A DNA stretch of 64,000 nucleotides from the NCBI RefSeq assembly GCF_002884975.1, contig NZ_PJKB01000001.1, positions 248,001-312,000 of the forward strand. Direction: 5' to 3'. Of the stretch, positions 17,928 through 28,300 are shown in pieces. The notes below the pieces were generated by a model. That model was not told the DNA's origin and did no database searches. It worked only from the letters and a program-made list of their open reading frames with translations. The stretch comes from Akkermansia muciniphila. Its GTDB lineage: Bacteria; Verrucomicrobiota; Verrucomicrobiia; Verrucomicrobiales; Akkermansiaceae. The translations under genes and the position numbers were made by a program. Numbering within the stretch: position 1 is the stretch's first letter; the number at the start of each line of letters is the position of its first letter.

Positions 17928-20900
17928 ATGAACATGCAACGATTCAGGGAGTGACCGCCATGACAAGCAACAACCAGGTTTTACAGGCTCTCAAGGAACT
18001 GGGACCTTTTTACTACCAGCCAAATCCGGGCAATATGGGCGATCACCTGATTGCCCATGCCACCAGGGAATTTTTCAGGAAGAACAGTCTGCCCTTCAGC
18101 CCGTTTTTCATGGAAACGCTGCAAAGGAGCGAACCGTTTCCGCTGGTATACGGCGGAGGGGGGCCCTTTGTCCCCTACTACGGCATGGTGCCGGAAATCA
18201 TGCGCCTGCTGGCGAACCCCGCCGTCAGCAGGGTGGTGATTCTACCAAGCTCCTTTTACCAGTGTGACGAGGTGGCGGAATTGCTGGACGAACGGGTGAC
18301 GGTTTTCTGCCGGGAAGAGCGGAGTTTCCGTTATTTGTCCCGTCTCAACCGCCGGGCCCGTGTCCTGCTGGCGCATGACATGGCCTTTACGCTGGATGCG
18401 CGGCAAGCTGTCCGGAACCTGCCGGAAGAAATTCTTAATGACCCGGAATTCCGGGAAAAGGCCGCTCTGGCCGGAGAAGGGCTTCATCTTCTGGAAGATG
18501 GAAGAAAGGCGCTGCTGTTCCTCCGGACTGATGCGGAAGCCGGTCCGGAGTCCCGGCAGGCGCGGGAATGCTGCAAATCGTTTGACCTGTCCGGCCTGGC
18601 CCGGGGAAGCACCGTGGATGAAGAACGGGGCCGGTTTTATTCCGGGCTTTTCCTCCATTGTCTGGATCAGGCGGACGTGGTGCTGACGGACCGTCTTCAT
18701 GGGGCGATCGGAGCGTACCTGCTGGGGAAGGAAACCTGGCTGCTGGACAACAGTTATGGAAAGATCTCCGGCGTGTATGATTTTTCCATGAAAGGGGACT
18801 CCCGCACCACGCTGCTCCAGGGGCTGGAGAAATTTCCTTACGCAGACCTCATTGCTCCATTGTCCTACCGTTGCGGGAAAACGGAAGAGGAGGAAGGGGC
18901 CCTGGAGGACGGAGTTGAAAAGCCGGACAGGAAAAAAATAAAAATTCTGGTGGGGATCTGTTCTGCGCAAGGCTACTCTGAACGGAGGAATGCCGTGCGT
19001 GAAACCTGGCTGTCCCATCCCCACCCGGATGTGAAATGCATATTCTTCCTGGGAGGGGATGTTCCGGAAAGGGAACGCAAGGACACGGTGGGCCTGGATG
19101 CGCCGGACTCCTACAATGCACTTCCCCGGAAAGTGCTCGCATTCTTCCGCCATGCGCTTGAACATGAGGACTTCGACTGGCTTTTCAAGTGTGACGACGA
19201 TACATTCCTGGATTTATCGCGGCTGCCGGAATTGGCCGATGACCGCTACGGCATCATCGGGGACGAGATGCTGGGCAGGCGGATGGCGCCCAGCGGAGGG
19301 GCCGGTTATCTGCTCTCCAGACGGACGATGGAAAAGCTGGTTTCTCCCGCCTTTGCGGACCGTGTGCCCTGCTCCGGGGCTGAGGATCTGATCTTCGGCA
19401 AGCTGGCGCTGGAAACCGGAGCGGTTCCACACGCCACTCCGCGCCTGTTCATGTCCAATACCCGGTATCCGGCTCCGGGCAACAGTACCGTTTCCGCGCA
19501 CTGGTGTTCTCCGGAACTGCTGCATGCCCTGGAAACCCTGCGTCATGACAGTCCGGTCACGGCGTACCGGGGACGGCATGAACACTGGCAGGATGAGCTT
19601 TTATTTTACCGGAACGGCGTCTTCCGCAGGCGGCGTTCCGATTGCTATGGGTGGTGGAATCTGGGTGCGGATAACGTGCTGACGCTGCGCTGGAAAGTAT
19701 GGAGAGCCGAACAACTCTCCTGGAGGAACGGGGCCTTTGTCGGTTCCACCGTGCGGCTGGAACGCATGGAAGGAATGCCCTCCCTGTGGGAACTGGCGCG
19801 GAAGGAAGGGGGAGACGGAATGGGGAAAGTGAAAAAGGCGGAGGCAAGGACGGAATACATCCATGCGGGGTGCGGGGACCGTTTTCTGGAAGGCTGGCTG
19901 AACGTGGACCTGCCTCATTACGATCTGACAGTCCCCCTGCCATGGGAGGATGGAACCGTCAAGGCGCTGTTCCTGGAGCATGTGGCTGAATACCTGTCTC
20001 CCGTGGGGCTGGTGGATTTTCTGAAGGAGGCGTGGCGCGTGCTGAAACCGGGTGGAGTGCTAAGGCTGGCATTTACGGATACGGGGAGGCTGGCAGCGGA
20101 AGCACCCATCGCCTGGAGACGGTTTCTGCGGGAGCGCTCCGGACTGTCCCCGCTGCCCGGTTATGAGCTGGAAGCCCTGATAGGCCGGGAGGGCCAGCAA
20201 TCCTTCTGGTCGGAAGACTCCCTGTCCGGCATGCTGAAGCTGGCGGCGTTTTCCGTCAGTATTCATGAACCGGGGCAATCTGCCGTGACGGAACTATGCG
20301 GCCTGGAACGGAAAGAAGCGCGCCCGGAATTCCCCTTTGAACTGCTGGGGCGCCGCTGCCTGGAGGCCCAAAAGCCACCGGGGAACGCTGCGCCGCTGGC
20401 CTGTCCGGCCTGCGCCGGGAGAAAAACCGTCTCTTCTTCCAGTGAACTCCGGGAGGAGGACACGGGCGTATTTGTCTCTCCGTACTTTTCCAAGGGGCAG
20501 CGTACGGGCAACCGTCTCTTCCAGATTGCCGCCGTGTATGCCCATGCGCTGCGGCACGGGCTGGAATGCCGCATCCCCTGGCGGTATGAGGAGATAACCG
20601 GCCGTTTGTATGAAATGCTGGGTCCGGAAACCGCCGCCTGCCCTCCGGGCGGGGAGAAGGGGCCGGTTGCGTACCGGGAGAAGCGCTTTTCGTATGATCC
20701 CATTCCCGCCGCGGTAAGGCAGGGGCGCATGGCGGGCTACTTCCAAAGCGAGAAATATTTTTCCGACCAGGAGAAGGAAATCAGGAAACTGTACGCCCGG
20801 CTGGCTGCTCCGCGCCGGGAAGGGGAGGCGGGGGTGCACGTCAGGCTGGGGGACTATCAGAAGCTGTCTCACCAGTACCATTCTCCGGATGCCGGATTTC

Positions 20901-21217
20901 TGGAAGAGGCCTTCAGGCGGCTGTCTGACAATGTCAGGACGCTGCACATTTTTTCCGACTCTCCGCGCCAGGCTCTGGAGCTGGTGTCCACCGTGCCTGG
21001 AGCTTCCCGGTTTGAGCTGGTGCTTAATGAGGAAGATGTTCTGCCTGCGTTACGCACCATGAGCGGGATGCAGGAGCTGGTTATTTCCTGTTCCTCCTAC
21101 TCCTGGTGGGGGGCATGGCTGGGAAACCAGGAAAAAGTGATGATTCAGAAAAAATGGTTCATTGGGGAGATCAGTGATTATGAGGACGTGTACCGCCCAG
21201 GCTGGACGCGGCTGTGA
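17924..21217 (+). CDS. Four-domain glycan enzyme: pyruvyltransferase, GT31, methyltransferase, GT11
   Basis: 1097 residues holding four enzyme-like domains. (1) Residues about 20-310 resemble polysaccharide pyruvyltransferases (NPGNMGDHLI near 35, TDRLHGAIGAYLLG at 255-268). (2) About 338-515 resemble GT31 beta-1,3-galactosyltransferases: RRNAVRETWL at 354-363, the metal triad DDD at 424-426 and SGGAGYLLSR at 457-466, then a small Trp-rich segment (550-605). (3) About 645-800 is a class I SAM-methyltransferase (HAGCGDRFLEGWLNVD, EAWRVLKPGGVLRL). (4) 848-1097 is a GT11 alpha-1,2-fucosyltransferase (GNRLFQIA, HVRLGDY at 972-978, SSYSWWGAWL at 1057-1066). Each domain keeps its signature residues and the frame is unbroken, so it is not an assembly of pseudogenes. 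ATG 17960 is an alternative start. Expected role: modifying a surface polysaccharide in the cytoplasm. Confidence 0.8.
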   Translation: MNEHATIQGVTAMTSNNQVLQALKELGPFYYQPNPGNMGDHLIAHATREFFRKNSLPFSPFFMETLQRSEPFPLVYGGGGPFVPYYGMVPEIMRLLANPAVSRVVILPSSFYQCDEVAELLDERVTVFCREERSFRYLSRLNRRARVLLAHDMAFTLDARQAVRNLPEEILNDPEFREKAALAGEGLHLLEDGRKALLFLRTDAEAGPESRQARECCKSFDLSGLARGSTVDEERGRFYSGLFLHCLDQADVVLTDRLHGAIGAYLLGKETWLLDNSYGKISGVYDFSMKGDSRTTLLQGLEKFPYADLIAPLSYRCGKTEEEEGALEDGVEKPDRKKIKILVGICSAQGYSERRNAVRETWLSHPHPDVKCIFFLGGDVPERERKDTVGLDAPDSYNALPRKVLAFFRHALEHEDFDWLFKCDDDTFLDLSRLPELADDRYGIIGDEMLGRRMAPSGGAGYLLSRRTMEKLVSPAFADRVPCSGAEDLIFGKLALETGAVPHATPRLFMSNTRYPAPGNSTVSAHWCSPELLHALETLRHDSPVTAYRGRHEHWQDELLFYRNGVFRRRRSDCYGWWNLGADNVLTLRWKVWRAEQLSWRNGAFVGSTVRLERMEGMPSLWELARKEGGDGMGKVKKAEARTEYIHAGCGDRFLEGWLNVDLPHYDLTVPLPWEDGTVKALFLEHVAEYLSPVGLVDFLKEAWRVLKPGGVLRLAFTDTGRLAAEAPIAWRRFLRERSGLSPLPGYELEALIGREGQQSFWSEDSLSGMLKLAAFSVSIHEPGQSAVTELCGLERKEARPEFPFELLGRRCLEAQKPPGNAAPLACPACAGRKTVSSSSELREEDTGVFVSPYFSKGQRTGNRLFQIAAVYAHALRHGLECRIPWRYEEITGRLYEMLGPETAACPPGGEKGPVAYREKRFSYDPIPAAVRQGRMAGYFQSEKYFSDQEKEIRKLYARLAAPRREGEAGVHVRLGDYQKLSHQYHSPDAGFLEEAFRRLSDNVRTLHIFSDSPRQALELVSTVPGASRFELVLNEEDVLPALRTMSGMQELVISCSSYSWWGAWLGNQEKVMIQKKWFIGEISDYEDVYRPGWTRL

Positions 21218-21260
21218 GAACAATAAACGTAAAAATTAACTCCCTGCTTTCTTTACTGTT

Positions 21261-22154
21261 ATGCATCGTATTGCCTTGTTTACGCTGGCCCTTGGAGACC
21301 TTTACCATGACTTCCTGAGGGTGAGCCTGCCGTTCAACCAGAGATTCTTCCTGCCAGGGATGGAGGTGGATTTCCATTATTTCAGCGACCGGGACCTGGA
21401 GCTGCCGGGAGCCCGGTTCCATCCGGAGAGAAAGACTGTCTGGCCGTTTACCGCCTTCAACAAAATGCTTTTCATCGACCGCTTTTTGACAGAACACGGA
21501 CTGTACGGCTATTATGACTACATTTATTTCATTGATGCTGATACGTGTTTTGTGAACCGCGCCGGGGAGGAGCTGCTGGCTCCGGCGCTGTTCCTTGTCA
21601 ATGTGCCGTGGATGGCGCATGTGGCGGGCGGTTTTTTTGGAGGAACTCCTGCGCTGATGCGTATGGCTGCCATCCTGACGAAAGCCTATATCCATGAAGG
21701 CCGCACCCGGAAACACTTTGACAGGACCGCGGATGAGTTTGTGCTGAAACGTTTGTACGACACTCTGGAAGAAAAAACCGCGCTGGATTGTGAAAAGAAA
21801 AACCGGAGCCGCTATCTTCTCTTTTCTCCCCGTGTTCCGCCGGACCGTCTGGAAGAAGCGGGAAAGGAAGGCCATCTGCTGGTGAACGTCGGGTTGCCGG
21901 GAAACCGGTACAAGGACAGTTCCCTCCTGTGCTTTCATCCGGGCTGGACGGATAAGGTAGAACTGGACCTGGAACGGGGATGGATCAACCACCGGGGGCA
22001 CCTGGGAGAGCTGGAAAAGGTGGAACCTGAGAAAAAGGGCATGGAAGAGTTGCCGGAGACCGGAGGCATTCTGCGGATTCATTGGTGGGGATTCCCGGAT
22101 GCGGAAGAATACCTGCACCTGGATAGTGGCATCATTACGGCAGGCAGCGTGTAG
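21261..22154 (+). CDS. GT6-like alpha-1,3-galactosyl/N-acetylgalactosaminyltransferase
   Basis: 297 residues, a GT-A fold resembling family 6, which contains the human ABO transferases and bacterial enzymes such as H. mustelae BgtA. Evidence: WPFTAFNKM (61-69), YDYIYFIDADTCF with an acidic DxD at 92-94, AGGFFGGT (122-129), the hallmark of GT6 near the acceptor site, and HFDRTADEFVLKRLY in place of the family's EEShLN helix. Family members transfer Gal or GalNAc in alpha-1,3 linkage, usually to Gal carrying alpha-1,2-fucose. The donor cannot be predicted safely. Third gene of the operon, 43 nt after the GT11-containing protein. Confidence 0.72.
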   Translation: MHRIALFTLALGDLYHDFLRVSLPFNQRFFLPGMEVDFHYFSDRDLELPGARFHPERKTVWPFTAFNKMLFIDRFLTEHGLYGYYDYIYFIDADTCFVNRAGEELLAPALFLVNVPWMAHVAGGFFGGTPALMRMAAILTKAYIHEGRTRKHFDRTADEFVLKRLYDTLEEKTALDCEKKNRSRYLLFSPRVPPDRLEEAGKEGHLLVNVGLPGNRYKDSSLLCFHPGWTDKVELDLERGWINHRGHLGELEKVEPEKKGMEELPETGGILRIHWWGFPDAEEYLHLDSGIITAGSV

Positions 22155-22354
22155 AGGGCCTTGGGAAGGTATAATTTTCCGTTTATTTTCAACGCATCAT
22201 GGAAACATTATTTCTGAAAATATTTAAAAAACATGATTCATTTAATTTTTAAAATTGAATAATAAAAAAATGGTAAGATAATAAAAAATGATGAAGGATA
22301 AATTTCCTAATCAATTGATAATAAAACAATACAATCTAATCAAATTTCATTTTT

Positions 22355-25300
22355 ATGAATAATTCTGAAAATCCTACTGATCCCCTTAATATTCCCTTCA
22401 TTGCCATGGGCGAGGGTAACGTACCCCTCGCCGGGGACGTATTTGAGGGACCGGACAATACACCGGCACGGTTGGAGATCGTGCCTCAGCCGCAGGATAC
22501 CACCCATATCTGGCACGGCTATATCAAAGTCACCGTACCTGGGACGCACTATTTCCGCATAGATGCGGATTCCTCAATCACCCTTTCCATCCCGGCGAAA
22601 AATTTTACGATGATCAAATCGGCGGGAACCCTGAATACTGCCTTGAAATCAGTGTACCTGGATCAAAAGGGATACTATTACTGTGAAATCACCCACCACC
22701 ACTATGCCTCCATGGGCTACCCCTATGAAGGCTGTGTGGCTCTGGTATCCACGTCCGGTTATCCCTTGGCAGGAACCTACAGGACGAACAATACGGGCGC
22801 CTCCCGCCTCGCGGCGGGCGCCGGCATGATTCTGAAGCGGCTCTACATCCAGCAACTCGTCCCGGACAGCAGTTCCTCATCCTCTGACGACAGGGAAAAC
22901 CCGGAATGGGGCTTCAGCAGCTCCGAGGAAAAGCCGGATACTGATCCTAAACCTGATCCGGGACCTGATCCTTCCAGCAGCGCTGAACCCTGGTGGCCGT
23001 GGCCGGGACCGTCCTCCTCTGCACCGCCATCGTCCAGTACCCCCTCTTCCTCGGAATCTTCTTCCAGTTGTCCGCCAGTCAGTTCAAGTGAATCAAGCGC
23101 CCCTCCTGCGAGCTCCAGCGAGTCGAGCGCTCCGCCGGCCAGTTCGAGTGAGTCGAGTGCCTCTCCTGAGAGCTCCAGCGAGTCGAGCGCTCCGCCAGTC
23201 AGTTCAAGTGAATCGAGCGTTCCTCCTGCGAGTTCCAGCGAGTCGAGTGCTCCACCGGTCAGTTCAAGTGAATCAAGCGCTCCTCCGTCTTCTTCGGAAT
23301 CAAGTAGTGAGTCTTCCTCTCTCAGTTCTGAACCTTCTGGGTCCGAGCCATCCGGAGAGAGCAGCAACAGCGAAGAATCCTCCTCCAGTGATCCTCCTTC
23401 GGATGAGGAAGAATGCCCAACCTGCACTGAATGTGACAAGGATTGCAGCCAGGGCGACGGTGAAGACGGTCAGCGTATTCCTTTTGGAGATGATCAGAAT
23501 TCCGGAGAGTGTGAAGGAAGCGGCGGCGTAGGCGGTAATCCCGACCCGCCGCCCCCCACCCGTTCCCGGATGCGTGCGGCCGGCGAGCCGATACACTGCG
23601 GCATCCCTTTCCGTTATGACAGCCCGATGGAATGGACAATGACTTACCATGACCAGGCCCGGGAAGCAGTCATCAAGCGCCCGTCCGGACGCTGCCAATA
23701 CTATAAGGCGGCCGCCGGTTCCGCCACGGGAGAGCGCCAGGGCATGACCCGCAGGGACGGTTCCCTGGCCCAGTACCTGAACCGGGACCTGACGCCCTGC
23801 ACAGAGGGAATGCCCGCCTATGTCAAGGTGGTGCGGGCGGACGGTTCCGCACAGCAGTTCTCTGTGGCAACGGGCAAGGTCGTGGAAGTTACGACGAAGA
23901 CAGGGGCCACCATGTCTGCCGAGGCTTACGCCAACAGCGTGCAGGTGACGCGAGACAGCGCGGGGGAAGTCACCAGTGTCTGGAGCCTCACCCAGGGGCT
24001 GCTGCAGCTGACGCGGTCAACCGGCCATCTGGACATTGAATGGTATGCTCCTAAGCAGGTCTCCGGCAATGCGCAGAGCGGCTGGATCACCCAGGGCGAC
24101 CCGGTGAAGACCTATTCCTACACCTGCCGGTATGATGGAGCCGTAAAGGTGATGGACATCATCAACCAGCAGAACGGTCAGACGACCTTGTGTATTGAAC
24201 GTCGGATCAAGGAGAACAACGTCACCATCATTGAGGGGGAAGGAGACGAGCGGATTGTCACCACCTACGAAAGGAACTATCTGCCGGATGGTAAGTGGGA
24301 GGAAATAAAAACGGTCAGAGGCATCAATGAAGAGACGCCCGCCTCGTGCACCCGCACGATCAAGAAAAGCACGGCGGGTGGATGGCTGGTTCTGAGTAAA
24401 ACAGAGGGCTATGGCGCTCCGGAGGCGGAGACGACTACCTACACGTATAACGAACAGTACCGTGTCTCCCTGGAGATCAAGCCAGACGGCGGATATACCC
24501 GCTACGAATACGACGCGCAGGGCCGCGTAACTCTGGAAGCTTCCCCGTGGGTAGACTCTGATGAGGAAGTAGCGAAGCGAACCATCTACGCAAACCAGCG
24601 TTTCAATGATTATCGACCTGCACGGGAGGAAACCTTCTATTTTTCCAGTGTCAGAGGAGAGGCCCACATCATGACAAGAGTATACACGTATATGGACACT
24701 CCCCAGATACGCCGGACAACGATTGCGTATTACTCGGAATCTGGAGCGTCGCAAACGGAAGTTAGAGAATTGTATGGAGACGAGGCCACACCAGCCTATG
24801 CAAGGGGCCGTGCGAAAATGAGTCAGGCTCCGGATGGAGTACAGCAGATATGGATGTATGAGGAAACGGCCCTCTATGGAGCCGCCAACAAGGCTATACG
24901 CGAAACCCGCGTGAACGGCATTATCGTGCCTGGAAGAAGCGAACGGACTGTCCAGTACATTGCCCTGAACGGGACAGTAACACGGGAAGAAAGCTACGTA
25001 CATACAGGAGAGGACTGGAGCCTCATTGCTACAGTCGATTACGAATACGACGAGCAGCGCCGCCGGACAAAGAGCACACGCGGCAACGGACGCGTCAGCA
25101 CTACGGAATGGATGTGCTGCGGCCCCCTGCGCGAAGTGGATGAGGATGGCGTGATGACCTCCTACGGTTACAATACCGTCCGGCAATTGGTAGAGACTAT
25201 TCGCTCTGCGACGGACACCACCCCGGAGACCATTGCCAGCTTCACGCGGGACGCGGTAGGCCGCGTGTTGACGGAAGGCACCTACATCGGTTCCATGCAC

Positions 25301-28300
25301 CGGCAGACGGCTGCCATTTATAACCGCCTGGGCCAGATTGTCCGGAAGACGGACGAGTTGGGCCGAGTGACCACTTTTACCTATGTTAACCGGGGACTGA
25401 AGGAAACGGTCACACTGCCCACCGGGGCGCAGCAGGTGACGGAGCGCAACTACGATGGTTCCCTGCGTACCCAGTCTCTGCCGGGGGAATACCCACTCAC
25501 GTTCAGTTACCCGATGGATTCCTATGGATCTCATATTGATGGCTATATCATGGGAACAAACCACAAAATCAAATGTGAGATATTTGACCAGTTCCAGCGC
25601 CCGATTATGGTTCAAAAGGAAAGTATAAGAAATAGAGTTGATGCGATAATTCAAATATTGTTGATTTACAACAATAAAGGGCAAATGATCGAACGCACGG
25701 ATCTCGACGTAAGGACGACTTACGAGTACGACCTCATGGGAGAAGTGTGCCGGGAAATACAGCCGCTGTCCACGTCCCCCACTCCCTACAACTCCCCATA
25801 TAAGGAATATGCTTATACGTATGAGGCAAAGACGGAAGGGGTGTACAGGAAAACGACCGTGACCGACTACAACGCACAAGGCTACCCCCTGACAAGTACG
25901 CGGGAGGAACTGGTTTCCGAACTAAGCCCCACACTGGAAAGCAAGACGATAGAGACGGATATCTACGGCCATGTCACGACAACATGGACGGAATACAACG
26001 GAGCTACCAGGAGAAAAGTTCAGCAAAGCATTTCTACTTCCTCCATCACGGCGGAAACGCTGGTGATGGACGGCTTCACTGTTTCACAAAAGGATCATGC
26101 CGGAGTCACCACCACCTGGAGCCGTGCGTACACGGCCACAGGCAGCACGGTCATTCAGACGGATGGGCGCGGCAACGCCGTGACGGAAAAGAAGGACATT
26201 GCCGGTCGGACTATTCAGGTGACGGATGCCGCAGGGAATGCTGCGTCCATAGCCTACGATCGTTCTACCGGACAGCCCTCCGTCCTCACGGATGCCCTGG
26301 GCAAGACGACCTGCTACAAGTACGACATATACGGACGCAAGACGGCGGAATATGGAACAGCCATCCAGCCCGCCTGCTTCGCCTATGATGAGGCCAGCAA
26401 CATGATTCGGCTGACGACCTTCCGCAGTGCAGGAGAGACGATCACCACCGATCCTTCTTTCCGAACGGACGGAGACGTGACCGAATGGGAGTACGCCTGG
26501 CAGGAAAAAGTGGTACTCAAGAAAACCTATGCGGACGGCAGTATCGTGACGACACAGTACGGAGACATGAACCGGGTTGCCTCCGTGACAGACGCCCAGG
26601 GGCAAACCGTCACCCATGCCTACTACGTAGATACGGGCCTGCTGAAATCGCAACTATACTCCGGAGGAAAAACGCCGAACATACACTACGACTACAACCA
26701 TCTGGGAGGACTGGTGGAAATAAAAGACGGCTCCGGCACCAGGGAAATCACTTATGACTCCTACGGCAAACCGGATACTGAAAAGGTGACCATTGGGGGG
26801 GTAGAGTACAGTCTGAAGGAAAATTATGACTCCTGCGGACGAAGCTCCGGATATGAGCTGACCGGAGGAAGCGATACGTCCCTTCTCCATGCCGTGCAAG
26901 GCTATGGAACGGACGGACGCCTCGCCACCGCAGGGATTCAGACGGCGGCGGGAATGCAGGCCTTCGGCTACTCCTACTTGTCCGGCACACACCTGCCGGG
27001 CACACTGACCATGCCGGGCGGCGTCAGCCGGGAGCTGGCCTATGAAGAGCACCGGGATTTGGCAACGCATATCTCCTACAAAAAAGACGGCACAAACATA
27101 GTGGCCAGAACGCAGACCTATGACGCCCTGGGCAGGCCTGTCACCCGGAGTCAGCAACGCGGTACGGAAGCCGTGAGGAATGATGTCTTCACGTACAATG
27201 ACCGCAGCGAACTGACGGGGGCAATCCTGGGAGGGCTAAACTATGTCTATGACTATGACAATATAGGCAACCGCAAAACAGCGCAGGAAATCGACGGGGA
27301 AATCAGCTACGAAGCCAACAGCCTCAATCAATACACCGGAATCACCAACTCTACTCTCAACTCTCCACCTTCAACACTGGAACAACCCTTCTTTCCCGCC
27401 TTTGACATGAACGGTAACCAGACCTTGATTCACACGGAAACGGGTGTCTGGGAGGTAACGTATAATGCTGCCAACCGTCCTGTAAAATTCGTGCAGGGAA
27501 ATATGGAAGTGGAATGCGGTTATGACTACATGGACCGGAGATGGTTTAAAAAAGTCAAACAGAATGGAGTGGTTACGGTACATGAATGCTACCTTTATCG
27601 GGACTATCTGCAAATTGCCGCGCTGGACATGTTGCAGAATGCCACTGTCAAACACGTGATCCTGTGGGACTCTTCAGAACCGATAGCAACTCGTCCCCTG
27701 GCACTGTTGACGAGGGGAGAGATGTACATGTACGGCTTTGACTTTGGCAAGATCGTTACCGAACTGTTGGACGATCAGGGGCAAAGTGTCGCTTCTTATG
27801 ACTACACTCCGTATGGGGCTGTTGCAACCAATGGAGAACAGGCCTCGTCGAATCCCTTGCAATGGAGCAGTGAAGTATGGGATGAAGATTTGGGGATGTC
27901 GTATTATAACTATAGATATTTAAATTCGTTAGACGGGAGGTGGACTTCTAGGGATTCCCTGGAAGAAAAAGATGAACTAAATTTATATACCTTTATTAAT
28001 AATAATGGAATAAACTATATTGATATTTTGGGGGATAGACGCATGAATACCTATTCTCAACAAAAAGCAGCAAAATTCTTGAAAAAACAAATTAAGAATA
28101 AACCCAGAAATAATAAAAATACAAAACCATCGAATAAACCAACGGAATATACTCCTCCTATAGATCCTGATAATAGTTCATCAATAGGAAGAACTAAATT
28201 GGAAGATGTTTTAGATTATATAACAGGAAAATTTGACTGTGAAACTATACAGTATGACTCGGCGCTCAGACAATGCGATAAACAACGCTCAATGGTTAAA

